Origin: Moringa oleifera
Taxonomy: Eukaryota > Streptophyta > Magnoliopsida > Brassicales > Moringaceae
Length of the DNA stretch: 64,000 nucleotides
Direction: 5' to 3'
Assembly: GCA_021397835.1 (NCBI GenBank)
Contig: JAJFZO010000882.1
Span: 1,426,001-1,490,000, forward strand
The notes under the pieces were generated by a model, which ran no database searches, was not told where the DNA came from, and worked only from the letters and a program-made list of their open reading frames with translations. The translations under genes were made by a program, and so were the position numbers. This document shows positions 25,640-40,600 of this stretch, piece by piece. Each line of letters starts with the position of its first letter. The first letter of the stretch is position 1.

Positions 25640-28600
25640 TCAATCAAGCTTAATACCCACTTGTCTTGCTGCTTCCATGACAGTGATCGAATCTCCTGTA
25701 TCTTTGGATAGTTTATGATAAAATTTCCATAACTTGACAGAAAATGGATACACTGATAAAGCTTTCTTGTAGAATCTCATAGATATGGCCTCAACACCTG
25801 CAGTATTGCTCAATATGTCAGCAGCCTCTACCCATATATACTCGGGTGCAACTGGGACAGCATGAAAGATTGCATTTACTAAGACTGAGCTAGCCCAAAA
25901 CAAAATACTAGCAGAATCAACATTAGTATGCCCATTTCCCTCGCCTAAGACCTTAAAGACAGAAAATGCTAAAGGATAGTTGGACAGCGCTAACTCTAAG
26001 ATGGCTTCAACAAAATCCACTAGATCCTTTGTCTTACTTAACTCTTGGGGTAAAAGAGATGGGCCATACCATGCCTCAAGAACCAGATCCACCAGAACAA
26101 AATCAGATGAGACTGGAGTCAACAGATTACCAACTAGCTGCTGAACTTTGGGTTTCTCAATTTTGTTAATGAATTGCCTCGAAAATGGTTCTGGCACAGG
26201 GATAGACCGGGCATGATCCAAGTAACTGTTCAAAATGTTCAGTTGGTATTTGATATCCAAAACATCCTTTGACTGTGACCCATTAGTAAGCAAAAACTTG
26301 GCATGCTCTCTCATGCAATGAGTGAAATTCCCAGGAGCAACAGTTTTTAGTGCTATGTCAATAGCTGAGCGAGCTCCAACATGATCCTTCTGCAGTAATT
26401 TATGGAGAGAGAGATTAAGAAGTGCAAACGTTACATCTGTCTGATTACAATTAGCAGCAGCAAGGCCTGGATTTGGTGAATTCAACTCCAAAGAGCCTGA
26501 TGAATTCTCACCATCCACAAGCTTCAAATTTTCAATTTGCAGGTATTGAACTTTCCAGACTGAGCTGTACCAACGAGCCATGAGCTCTCTTGCAAAATCA
26601 GACTTGTGTTGGAGTGCATATTCAGCATACTGATTCCAGATACAATTAATTCCTGGTGCTTCTTTTGGCCAGTTACTAAGAATTTCCTCAAACCTGGCGA
26701 AACTCAAATCCTCACTGTCATTTTGCTGCATCCTCACTGATATAAGAACAAGCTCCAGGCAGGATGGATACAGCTTAATATATTTGTCCAACAAGTTCCT
26801 ACAGCATTCCAAGCCATCAAGTGTCATCATACACCTGATGTGGCTGAGAGAAAAAAGTTGGGCTGACCTGAGATTGGTTTCATTCTCGACTGATCCATTA
26901 CTAATGTACAGATCAACAGAATCTACTCCCATTTCCAACAGCCTAAGAGCCAGCTGCTTGTTTTCATCTGCCAAATTAACAGACGGCCATTCAATTGCAG
27001 ATAGTTCTTTCTCAAATTCAAAACATTGCACCACAGCATCTGGCAGCTTCCTGTAAATAACTAAGTAAACACAACAAATCCAGAACACACATTTGTCAGA
27101 AAATTTTAAGCATGTGAGGATATCAGACAACATCAGAGAGTGAGGTTCATCAGAAACTGCTGCAGTGGGCAAGAGCGCACAGATTCTCTTGATGGCCTTC
27201 TCAATGTTCCAAGACATGCGGAAACAATCTATCATCTGTAGAAACAGGTCTAAGATGCGAGAACTGGAATGCATTCCATCCCTTCCAGATGCAGATGCAT
27301 TGCGGCAAAGCACAGAGAGGGCAGCATCATAAGCAACCAACCGATCATCAAGTTGGATGCGACTGTTGATGTACATGAGCCAAAGTCCATATGATCCTTC
27401 ATTGTATTTCACCTGAAGACCAAGGGAAGAGATGTTTCCATACAGAAGTTTGCATTTCAATTCTCTAAAGGGGGGAAAAAGGTCACATAGACAAGATGAA
27501 TTTCCCCCATTGCTAAAGATGATAACAATAGCAATATGCATCATTGAAGTTAATATTTGATAGTTCTATGGTTGTTCCTTCTCACGAAATTTTTCTGGTT
27601 ATTGAATGCAAATTGTACAATTGATTGTTAAGGAGAATAAATATTGCACTATGCAAATTGCCCAGTATGCCAAGGGCAGGAATACATGAGGATGGAAATG
27701 AAATAATGAGGCTATGGGGAAGTTTTTATTGGAGAAATAAAACTTAGATGTGTTGCTAAATCTCAATTTCTAGTTTTATATACCAATCTTAATGGGCATT
27801 ATTTGATGGCCAAGAGATCAATTGGTTGGTCAAGGGCAGGAGAGATCCCAAGGAGCAGTGTCAACAGGTTAGTTGAAAGATTTGAGGTTGGTCACTAGCA
27901 GGGTGCTGAGCAGCCAATGAAAGTAGGTGGTCTCTAAAGAGACCAACAGTAGTAGTGGACCCAGCAAGTCGGACAAGATGCATCAACCCATATTTTCTCA
28001 CATTGGTGCTGTACACCATAGCAGGACTGGTTTTGGTGAATTGCTGCCGTCTCTAAGTGCTAACAGCAGATTGTGAGTAGACCAACATGAGCAGTAGCAT
28101 CAACCAAGCATAACCATTGAGAATGGTCGCACAATGTAGAGAAGGTGTGGCAATTGGAGGCCACTAGGAATCAAATTTGAAATCTTTAACAGATTGGGGC
28201 CTTCAACAACAAGCTGAACTGTGAGACCCAAATCTTACCAACTTCAAGAATTCCTGTATGGAATCAAGGTCGGCCCAAAGAGGGTTAACGACCAAAGAAA
28301 CTAGTTATTGTGGATCCTAGATGTCGAGGGTATTTTCTAAAGAAGATATTCAAGGCCCAACATTCGAGGCCCATGAGACAATTTGATCTAAGGATTATTT
28401 TATTTATATATATATATATCATATTTTTTTATAACAAAAATATCCATGTCGAGAAAATCCAACTAACAAATAGGGGATCCATCCTCCTTCGGGCCTTGAA
28501 TTTAGCGACTAGGAACAAATTTAGTGACTCTGAAGAGATTCAAACCCTAGACCTAAACCTACAAATTGATACTTGCTTACCAGTGACTTTAACCCCTTAA

Positions 28601-31600
28601 GGCTTATTATATATTAATGATTACTTAAAGACAAAAGAAAAACCCAGCAATAATTCCACCAAAGGGATAACTTCAACAACTTCAGAAGAGCACTGTGCTC
28701 TACAAGTCAACCCATGCTGGAAAACCAGAAGTGATGGTTTGCTTGTAGCTGAGGATCGAGAGCTAGTAGCAGCACAGAAATCACCACAAGTCCAAGTTTT
28801 GACAATGCTAATTCTAAATGAGTCATAAAAGTGAGCTGAACAAAATGTGGCATCAAATGGGCTGGCTGGACAAGAGAAACATAAGGATAAAACTATTGGA
28901 CCAAAGGAGAGACCATGGAAGTAAGTAGCAGAGTGTTATTGCCTTCTATAAGAAATGATAAAACTGGGGTGATGGAAGAGGAGAATAGCCACCAGCTGGT
29001 TCTGTTTGAGGGACAGTCTGATTCTCTGTGTAGGGCAACAGTAAAGCAGAGCATTTAGAGTTTGACTTTTGAATTCATGGTAGAAAAGAACAATCTTTCG
29101 GATGAAACTGTTTCCAGCAGAATACACTTCTGGGATAATCGCTGGATATGAAAGGAGAGGGGAGATATTTATGATGTGGGAGCTGGAAGCAAAAAAGAAT
29201 GGATGGCTTGACTTTCCCCTTGATTGAGATTCAGACAAAATGTCATGTAAAATGGTTTTAACTTCCCATGGGAAGCTATATTGAAGACTGGTGAACCTCA
29301 CAAGGTCACTTCTTTTGCTCAGAAAAATGGCTTGGTGAAGCATTTGTTAGGATCCTGGTTGGAAGCTACAGGACTTGATCCCACATCAAAAGTATAGGCG
29401 TTTTTGTGTAGGGGTTATTGAGGCTGTGGACTCTCTCACTTCAATAGCTAGTTTTTGAGGTGCATTCTGTCAAGATTCTTATCAATTGGTATTAGAGCAT
29501 CCATCATGTTTCTAGGTTACAATCATGCAGTGCAAATGGTGACTCCGGTATTGTAGTGTTTGCCCAAGGCTAGTTAAGAGACACTAGTGCACAACCAACA
29601 TGTGTGGACGCCGAGACAGCAGACTGTGATGGAATGTTAGGATCCTAGTTGCAAAGTGTAGAACTTGATCCCGCTTCTTGTATGAGGATTATAAGAATTT
29701 CGGCTCCCCTAATTCAGTAAACTAGCATTTGAGGCGTGATTCTCCCAAAGTTCTTATCAACATCCTAAATTGATCATTTGAAAACAAAACAAAATAAAAT
29801 AATAATAATAATAAAAAAGAAGGAAACTACAGTTAATTGTTTCCTTCTCTTCAAGGCAGATGTTTTGACAGTTAATCAACTCTTGTGATGCACTTGGGTG
29901 CACATATTTAGCGATTCGACATCCAGTAGTCGACATTCAGTAGTCCTAGAGCTCTGTGTGCAGATGATTTTGGAAAACAGCTAGATTACTGTTTTGCCTA
30001 GTTTTAAATGGTTTGGAAAATAGAGGAGCTTTTGAGGTGAGGAGGGTTCATTGTCCTCACTCAAGGATAGTTGGCTTCTTGCGTTGAACTTTTGGTTTAA
30101 TAAACAACATTTTTAGATGATAAGGATTCTTCAGAATTTATTGATTCTAGGCTGCAATTAGATCCCTGCAGTACATGGGTGGCATCCCTTGCTGCTCGTG
30201 TGAATAAATTTTTTTGTCGTAAGAAAACAATATACATCTATAGAGCATATGTTTCATGTCTGTATAATGCATATCATATCAGAACTGTGTTGTCAATTCA
30301 ATAAGCATAAAACATAGGTGATGATAGCAAGAAGGTTTTTCTATAAATGGATTAATTCCCTTGACCCTCAGAAATGAGCATGTACAATACCCCTATGTGC
30401 AAATCAGTAACAATCCAAGAGAGCCTAAGGAGCCTTTGCCTAAAAGACGATATGTCAAATTCACACACGTAATCAATATCCAAATATGTTAAACCAACCC
30501 CACTCCTCTGAAAAGTAAAATACTTGCTTCCTAACACCATCCTTCCATTCACCTCATATAAAAATAGGTAGAGAAAGAAACTCAACAATAGTGGTTGTAG
30601 AAAAGTCAGTCAATGCATCATCAATTTCTTCTACAAAAAATACTTGCTTCAAGCCCTCAGCAGTAATTAAACGATATCAGGAAAACTGATCCAGAAAAAG
30701 TAGAAGAAAGAACACAATATGGATATGCAAACTATGTCTGTGTGATAATCATGAGAACTTTCAGTACCAAGAGCAGTACAATGAAGAATTAGGAAGACTC
30801 CTCGTTGTCTCCAGATGGCTACAATAGGTAGCACCTTCTATTACCAGGACTAACAGACAAAATGCATATGCAGATGTTAATTCAGATATATTTTTGTTAA
30901 GTTACCATGACCTCACATGTAACAGCTATACATGCAGTCTTCACCAAAAACTCTTTCCTTCTTCATAGCATTAAAGCTTACATACATATATATGCAGACA
31001 TACGTATGTGTGTGTATGTGTGTACATACATATATACATATAGAGATAACATACCGCATAAGAGAACATGTCATCCTTCCCAATCAATTTACTGCTGCAA
31101 CAATAAATGAGCAGATAAACGATCCAGAGAATTTCTGAAGTTGGCTCAGCTTCAAGACTTCGTGATAGTGCAGCAAGAGCCTGTAAAACCGAATTTTCAG
31201 TCTGATTGAGAGAAAATTTAGACTATTATTATCAAGCAACAAACTGAAAAAAGAGCTGCAGAGGTTACCTTTTTCCTACCCTCTACTTTGTTGACTTTCT
31301 GATTGAGGATCAGAAGAGCCATCTCCAAGGGTTGGCAAGCAACAACCAAGCCTTGGTGGAGTTGATTCTAAGCATGCACCAAGAAGGAAAGCACACATCA
31401 ATACAAAAACATAGACAGCAAAACCAACAGATGCTGATAAACTATTACACAGCTCTTGCACTCACAGATGCTAACTTAAAAGCAAGAAAGAAATTAATTA
31501 AAATATAAAACAAAGATAAAAGAATACCACTGGTTGCCTAGTATCAAAATCTGATGAAAATATCGTAGACCCAAAGTTATCATGGCAAGGAAAATATTTA

Positions 31601-34600
31601 AAGAACATGATTGAAAACAAAATGATGCAAACTTATGCAAGAGATACTGAGCGCTAGAAATTTGACCCCCCTGCCCCCAGCAGGGAAGTTTAAGATTAAG
31701 ACATAATCACAGAGCATAACAAATAATTAATAAAATGTCTACTAACAGTCAAGTGCATGATTCTTGGGAACAAGTTTAAAAATCACGAACACAGAACATT
31801 TTGTGATTTACAAACCATTGCATTTTTACTCTGAAAATAAGACTGTCCACTCAAACTTCCATGAACTTCGATGCGACCTTCACTTTCATGCAAGAATGAC
31901 TCATCGACGGGAAGATCTTTCTGAAGCAAACTTGATAAAGCCAATGAATTACTAAAAGCCATCCGCCAGCATTGTCCCTTTTTCCTTGCTACGACAGATT
32001 CATATGAACGCAGATCAACTTTCAAAGTATCTAACCCAACAAAATAAGTTGGTGGCCTAAAAACATCACAACACCGGGAAAGTTTCATTGCACCATCATG
32101 TTTTTGTTGATGTGAAGTTAACCCAATCCGACAATCTGCATACGAATTATTTCAAGAATGTGAGCAACAAAGTAAAGATTACCAAAAAAAACTATTACAA
32201 AAAACTTCATACCAGCATTATCGGGATAATCACGTAGTTTCTGATGCATCTTTCCATTAGAGAAGTCCCTGAAATGTTGCCAAGGACATTCATCATTGTT
32301 GCACTTTCCTCGAAGCTCATACATGCACAGTGGCCAGGATTGGTCAACATCAAAATCACAGGTATAAGAGCCAGTTTCTCTCTCACTTGTTGAATTTGCT
32401 AACAAATGACTCCACTGCATTTCCTCATTGTAAACATTATGTAACCCACACTTTTGACGTCTACTGTTTGACTCCGTTCGAACAATATTTTGGGACATCA
32501 TTTTCAAATGAGCAAATGTGCTCCTCAAAACCAAAGGATTTGAACATTCGGTAGATAGGAAATAACCTCTTATAGAAAATCTATTGCCCTCCAAACAAGC
32601 AGGGGAGTCAAATTTCAGGAAAGTCTTCTCAACAGGGCACTGTTCCCCAGTCTGGAAAGAACCATGAGAGACACTTCTTTCCAGTCCACCAGCACCTGGA
32701 TTAGAAAACAACTAAAATATTTGTAATAATTAACACTAAGATAAAAGGAGAGGGTAGAAAATGATCTAGTATAATGTAACATTCTTGCACCTAGTGTTAG
32801 TCAATATCAAAAGGGTGCAGAAAGTTCACTGCAATTATGCATGCTCCTATCAAAAAATTTAACCAATAATGTCTGCAGCAATATAAAGTTCTCAACCAAA
32901 CTAATTGCAAAACAAGTGATTTTTAAGTTTGGGATAACAAAATAGCTGCAGGCCAAATGGCATTAGCACGGCTTTAAGCTGTGGTACCATTATAATATCT
33001 TGTCCAGGTCCACATGAACATGCAGATTGTTGGTTATAACATAACCACATGCCAACTATTCTTCACAAAAACTAAACAAAAAGCTAACACATCAATGAAC
33101 ACTTTCTATAAGTAGCTTAGCCAATAGTGACAACAAAACCATAAGCTTCAGGGGCTAAATGTTCAAAATAGCTCCCAAGCAAGATGCAAACTTACTAATT
33201 TGAACATGCAGGGGAATTTAAGACCCAATTCCTAATCTATATAACTTAAGTAGCAACAAGGATACACATACAGCACACACACATAATATATGACAACCAC
33301 AAAGTTATGCTAAAACATGATATGATGCCAACGGCAACATATTTTAAGACTGCTCAAACAAGGTTATGTTTATAGAAGTCACCTCCAAAATCATATAACT
33401 GATCTTTTTCTGCCTCTGAGAACAGAGCACTGCCATCACTCATCAGGGTTTTCTCACTTCCAACATCACTGTCAACAGCTGGTTCAACCACAGGCTCCAT
33501 GTCGTCACATGAAGCACCACCTTTTGACAAAGTTCTCATTCTTAGGCGTGCAAATAGTTGAGACCTTAATGTTTCTTCAAGAATCAAAGACTCCTGGGTG
33601 CCATCAATGGAGAATATTTTGTTTATTTCATTATCTGCATCCTTTTGAGGTCCTTCAAAATTTTGATCCTTTAGCTGACTCTCAAAGTTGTGTTGAACAG
33701 ATTCATGGTCCATTGGAAATGTCTCCTCGTCCTCATCCAGAGAAATATTAGGATCATTGGATGGAGAACTTAATCTATTTGTAGGATGTTTGCCACTACA
33801 AGGCAATGGTTCTGATGTACTAGCATCTGGCTCACTGCATGGTTCTGACCCCAAATTTTGTCCATTGCTGTGCCGATAAGCCATATCACGAGGACCACCA
33901 ATGCCAAAATGGAGATTTGAATCATAATCTGTTTGATTAAAACCATCGCATTCAAGCTGATTTCGACAGGGTTTTGGGATCATATCCACATTTTTAGTTA
34001 TGTTAGCTAAGGTATCAATTCCATTTCCAACATGTTCATGCTGCTTGGACCACAACAAACTAGAATCATCCATGATAAAGGATCTGAATTGAGCTGAGCA
34101 CATTTCCCTTCTACGATAAAGGTCTGCACATCTACCATTAGCCTCAATCAGTGACCTCTGTGCTCTCCGATAAGCTTTAAGAGCATTCCGTTCTTCAATT
34201 TCACAAATGCGCCTGTGCTCTTGTGCTTGCTCCAGTTCTTTGTCCAGAGATTCCTCCATTTCAACAAATGATTCTACATCTATTCTACTATGTCCTGGGA
34301 CATTTCTATTACCCAAGCTACTCCAGAGGCTTCCATTGTTCAGAAATGCCTAGAATGCCCAATAGTAACCAAAATTTCATCATAATATGAATAAAAGCAA
34401 GGAACAGTTAGTCAAAAGAGTAAAACCAGACAACATCAAAGACCCCAATTTGCCTTCCAAACCTAAACACACCTAGTGTTTTGTTGTTGAAGAAGCATTC
34501 AAGTGTCTTATCACCAAAAATGACTTCATAAGAACTACCCGTTTTAACTAAATTCTTTTTTTTTTTACCCCTATTTAAAGAATATTGCAAACCACTTCCA

Positions 34601-37600
34601 TGGAAAGGTTTTTTGAAAAATAAAATCATCAAGCACTGCTCAGTGGACTACAATGTCACAGTATAGTACCGGTTCATTCACATTAATAGGTTATAACAAT
34701 CAGCCACACCCAACATATGACAAAAGAATGTCAAGGTTCAACATCAAGCATGCAAAAATACATAAAATTCGTAAAGAAGTGGTGAGAGGGAGTAAGGGTG
34801 GAAGGAAATGCGAGTTTTGTGGTTGCATATAAGCTGAAAAGAATAAAAGAAGCAGTCAAAAAACGGAGTAAGGAGCAAGTTAGGAGGGTCGACGAGAAAA
34901 GAGAGAGGTTGTTGAAGGAACTACAGTAGGTAAACAATGTTATCATGGAAGGAGAGACCACCAATGAGCAACAAAAGAGAAGGGTAAAAAAGAGTAAAAA
35001 TTGGTGCAATTCATGTAGACGGAGAAGATTTTGTGGTGCCAAAATCTAAGGTCTTATGGCTGAAGACAAGAGACAAAAGTACGACATTTTTTAATAGAAT
35101 AGCTACAAATTCAAGGGGAACAAGTGGAAGGGAATGAGGAGTTAAAGGAGGGGATTAGTGATTATTACAGACAAATGTATCAAGAGAGAAAGGCCTAGAT
35201 GGGCTGGAATTTAAAAAAATTGACAATGATATGAGATAATGGCTAGAAATGCTGTTTAGGGACAGGAAGTGAGTAGTGCATTGCTTGATTGTGATAGAGA
35301 TAAGGCTTTGGGTCCAAATGGTTTCACTATGGCGTTCTTGAAGGCAAAATGGGGGGTTGTGAAAAAAGATGTATTGATGCTGCTTCAAGAATTCTATGTG
35401 ATAAAAGCAAGTTGGTGTTTATAAAATTATCATAAAGATGTTGGCAAAGAGATTTAAACTAGCAGTGGAGTGTATAGTGGGTCCACGTCAAAATGCCTTT
35501 TTGAGAGGGAAGCAAATTCTTGATTTGATTCTTATTGGCGATGAAGTGGTGGATAGCCAAATGAAGGCGAAAAAGAAGGGTGTCATTTGTAAACTTGATA
35601 TGAAAAAAGCATACAACCATGTATCTTGGGATTTTCTAATGTATATTTTGAGGAAGATAAGGTGTGAAGAGAGATGATGCAAATGGACACACTGATGCAT
35701 TTCAACTGCTTTGTTCGTTGTGTTAGTAAATGAGACCCTAACTTAGTTCTTTACATCATCTAGAAGAATAAAGCAAGGGGATCTTCTGTCACCTTTGCTC
35801 TTTACTGTGGTTATGGAGCTTGTGGGTAGCTTGTTGACTAGGCAATGGAGGGGGCACTCGTGGAAGGCTTTAAGATAGGAAGCCATGGGAGTAGGTTGTT
35901 AGTCTCATATCTGATCTTTGCAGATAACATAATAATATTTTGTGGCGCAAAGGAAGAATAGGTAATAAACCTAAGGTTTCTATTACTGCTTGGTCTAAAA
36001 TTAACATGAAAAAGAGTGAACTAATAGCAATTAGTGAAGAAATGGATGGCAGTAGGTTGGTTGGCTTGCTGGGATGTAAATTGATTGCCCTTCCAATGAA
36101 ATATCTTGTACTGCCACTTGGAGCCAAATATAAAGAGAAAACGGTATGGAATGACATTTTGGAAAGATTTGAGTGAAAGCTCACAGGGGGGAGAAGACAC
36201 TATTTGTTTAAGACAAGGAGGCTTGCTTTAATAAAGAGTACACTATCAAATCTATCAGTATATTTTATGTCACTATTTTTGATCCCACGCGAGGTGGCCA
36301 AGCAACTTGAACCAATCCAAAGAGTTTTATGGGGTAATATAGGTGATTGTTATAAACACCATTTGGTAAGGTGGCTTGTGGAGACCTAACCTATTAAGAG
36401 CGGTGGTTTGGGGCTTAAAACTTTATTTACCTTTAATAAAGCCTTATTAGGGAAGTGGTTTTGGGGGTATATGGTGGAGAATGAGGGCCTCTGGAGAAGG
36501 ATAGTGAGCTGTAAGCATGGATGACGAAAGGTGGAATAGAGGCCTATGGGGCTAGTGTGTCAAAGTATATTAGAAAAGGTAGGGGAGAGTTAGAGAAGTG
36601 GATTGAGTTTAAGGTAGGAAGGGGAAACAAAATAAATTTTTGTAAGGATAGATGATGCGGAGATAGACCCTTATGTGAAACCTTCCTTGTTGTGTACTCC
36701 TTGGCACGTGTTAAGGAAGCTTGGATCTGTGACTACAAGATGGGGAATGAGAGGGGTGGTGTATGGTTTGTCCAGCTGAGAAGAAATGTACAGGATTGGA
36801 AGATCAGTAAGTTGAAAGAATTCTATGCAAGGCTTCAGAACTGCAAAACAGATGATAACTTGGAAGATGCAGCAATATGGAAACTGGGCAATGAGGATAA
36901 GGGTAAATTTTGTTGTAAACCCTACTTTAAGGAATTGAATAGGGGTGAGGGAAGTACATAATTTCCGTGGAGACTGATTTTGAAGGCTAAATTTCCTCCC
37001 AAGGTAGCCTTTTTCAGTTGACATGCAGTGAAGTTTTGACTATTGACAATTTAAAGAACTGGGGTAAGATTATGGTGAGTAGATGCAAGGAGAAATAAAA
37101 AACAGTTTACCACTTGCTTCTTGCATGCAGTTGGACTAATCAATTGCGCGATAGTGTTTTAAGCTACTGGGGTTGTCCTGGACTTTTGCAGGTTCTGAAG
37201 GTGAGGAACTACTGGCTTGGACTGGGCAGAAGATAGGAAAAGAAAGGAGAAGGATGATTAGCATGATCCCACACTTAATATTTTGGCTAGTATGAAGAGA
37301 AAGAAATAGGAGAACGTTTGATAGTTATGAAACTTCATTAGGTGTAATCAAGGATTCATTGATTTATGTACTAAAGGATTGGGTTTCAGGCACATCTTTT
37401 GTAAATGAGGGAGAGAGACTAGAGTTCATAGAATACTTAACCGATAGGCACTAACTACAGGCACTAACTACACTAGTAATGGGTGGTAACCCCTTGGTGC
37501 TGTGTGAATAATACTTAATCTTCTGTTTATGCTCAAAAAAAAAAAAAAACAACAACAACATGAAACTAGCTCCCAAATTCTGCATTGTTTAAAAGTATAA

Positions 37601-40600
37601 ACATGAAAAGAAAGGGAAAAAAAAAAGTGTACCATACACGTAAGTAAAAATAGAGAGATGGTACATAATGAAACACAATCAACAAGCTGTTTGGAGAGAG
37701 ACCAATCTGTCAATCATACAGCATCAGGACTTATAGCAAAACAAACTTCAGGAATCCACAAATTAAGACACTACTTACTATATCTTCTGGCAAAGTGCTA
37801 GATACCATGTTTGCTTCAAGTGCAATTTGGGGTGACATAACACGAGGATTCACTTCGCCACTGGTCCTATCAAACTGATGGCAGCTAGTAATGAGATCTG
37901 CACCTGCAGGATCATAGTCAACCCATCATATCAGAACATCAAATAAGATAGCACAGAAATCGATCAGATGAAATCAACAAATAACATCTTCACCACACCA
38001 GGTACATCTTCTGACAGAACATCCACACATTTATCATCTTGCTGTTTCCACTTCACAATTCCCGACTCTTTTATGCTTACAGAAATTCCTTCTTGGCTTC
38101 GATCACACTTATCCCCATCCTGCAGGTTACCTTTCTCTGACGCTAGCTTTTTTGAAGGTAAAACAGATGTTGCAGCAGATGTTTGCTGTCGACCTTCCGG
38201 GGTTAGCTGGCCAGAATAGGCTCCACTGACTTTTAAGTGTTTCTTGTCAGGTTCTTTTGTTCCTGATTGCCCAACATCTCCAGAGGCTGCGTTACGTTTA
38301 GCAACTTCGTTACTCAGGTTGATCGTATTATATCCCCTGCATGAAACTGAATCATATTCCTTATTCTGCTGAGCAATCTTAAGCTTTAGCTCACTTTCCC
38401 TAAGTGCAATCTGCTGCCTCAAATCCTGAAGTTTACTATTGGTCAAACTGGCACTCTGGTCACATTGATGCTCTTGATTCCTTAAATTTTTGTTGAGGGG
38501 ATTAAATTTTCTAACTTGAGACCGCTGTTCAATTGATGAAGGCCTAGCAACTGCTGCATTAACGCCTCCATTGACTGTAGAATTTGAAGGCAAGTTCTTT
38601 GGCATTACTTTCTTTGTATTTCTGCCAGGCTGTTGTAATCTATTTGATTTTGTCAGTGAAGAAGCAGGAGGTCTCCTATCGCCAACCATGGCAGTTGTTT
38701 TTAATTGTCCTTGTAAATCTTTTACTCGCCTCTGAATTTCAGATTCACTGCCACTATCATCATCAGAGAAGCTTATTACAAGATTTCTATCAATCGCATT
38801 ACGCCTATGCCAACCAGGATTGGCAGGTTTAAATGGCACTGGATTCTTCTCAATATTCTTCTGATTGTTTGGTCGACTGGACGTCCGAGGCCGAATATCA
38901 ATAGAACTGTTGCCAGAAACAGTCATTCCTGGAAAGTATTAATAAGTGAATCAGAAGAAACTTCTAGAGTATAATGCGTATTTATTTTGAAATACATATA
39001 TGGTTAACTTCAAGCTGGGGGGAAAGAGAATACTATGCAAAGCTACAAGAAAGATGTCATGAAACTGAAACATACGTAAAGGAAAATATCAGATATATTA
39101 CTGTGGTTTCATATCCAATGCATCCAAAAGTTAAAAGACTAGGTGTCTATATCTCTTGCAAGGAAGGCAAGGCAAAAATATTTGCCTCTATACAAGGGTA
39201 CATGAACTAATCGCCTAATAACAACTTGCACGTTAAAACAGCATATACTCCCTTCCCATGCAATATGCTCAAACAAGTTTTGGACAAATTCATGCACAAT
39301 CTAATTATATAGAATACGTATTCATAGTTTCATCTTGGCCAGAGCAAAAGGGAGAAAAGGTCAATGCCACGCCACATCAGCTTTCAGTTCAAAGTGGGAT
39401 CAGCAGCCAAAGTGGCTTAGGTAGAAGACTCAGAACCAAAAGGTTAAAAGAATATATGTTCCATATGCTAACAACAAAGATTTTCAAGTGCCTGCACCAC
39501 AAATGAACTCCAACTTCTTGCCATGGTATGGCTCATATCATGAAGGTTACCTTCTTGAATCCCTCGTGTAGATTTACTTGCAGGAGGAACTGAAGTGCAC
39601 CCTGTAGAAGGCACAGCAGTACAAGTTGAAGTTGCAGCGGAGCAAACAGCTAGTTCCTGGGAGACAGGGATCAAAATCATATATCCAACAATATTTTGAT
39701 TGAAAAAGTATATATATCATAAGACAAATAGACACAGAAAAAATAGAAAGTTTACTGCAAAGTGTGGAATAAAGCATGACCATTGAAGTTCAAAGTAACT
39801 GAAGCTACGTTGGAAGTGAACTAAATTTAAAAGTTCAAAAGACCCAGGAACCACAATGGAGCCATACTGCAGACAGGGAAAAAAAAAAAGGCAAATTCTT
39901 TGACAGCAATGAGCTTCCTAAAAGAAACAAATTCAAAAGAAACAAGCTTGATCAACCAGAAACCATTTAAAATGCATGCCAAAGCATGAAAGCCCAACAC
40001 AACTAGAAATAAGAAAAGTAAGATGTATGTGCTACACTAACAAGTAGCTGAAATTAATTAAGGAAACAGAACTAAAATAAACGTTCTTACCGAAATTCCC
40101 AGCATTAGCACTCTTAGAAAAATAATAGCAAAAGTAATATCAGTACTCATGTAGATCAAACACAAGAATCCAGCTAAGTGGAGACATTATGCATTTCCTG
40201 GAAATGAAGGCAAGAAGAAAGATCGACAAAAAATAATGATTTCTTTCAGTTTTCCTAATCTTTCTCAGTAAGCAAACACACACATGATAACATATAAGTA
40301 ATGATGAAAATCTATAGAACAAACAACTATTCTTGACAACTGTACTTAGATCCTAAATCCCAGATACCTCACCATCATATCAGTCAAACATCACCAAATA
40401 AATTAACAAAGATAAAAAAGCAAGCTCTAACTAGAGCTGACATTCACTTTCCACAATCTAAATGCACCACAAAGCTTCCAAGTTTGTTGTATTTCAAGAA
40501 ATTTTCCGGCAACCAAATAACAATCAATGAAGCAGAAAAAAAAAAAAAAAAAACCAAACCAATGAAGAAAAGGAAACAGGTATCTTGTAAACATTGAATT

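Noticed and set aside
28620..29345. Possible decayed coding sequence in intron 9 of the zinc-finger gene
   Set aside because: Plus-strand translation gives long stretches between stops but no recognisable domain or codon pattern; treated as plain intron.
34690..37570. Target-site duplication flanking the LINE
   Set aside because: The best shared word I could find on the two sides (caacat) is too short, and the 5' boundary is uncertain.
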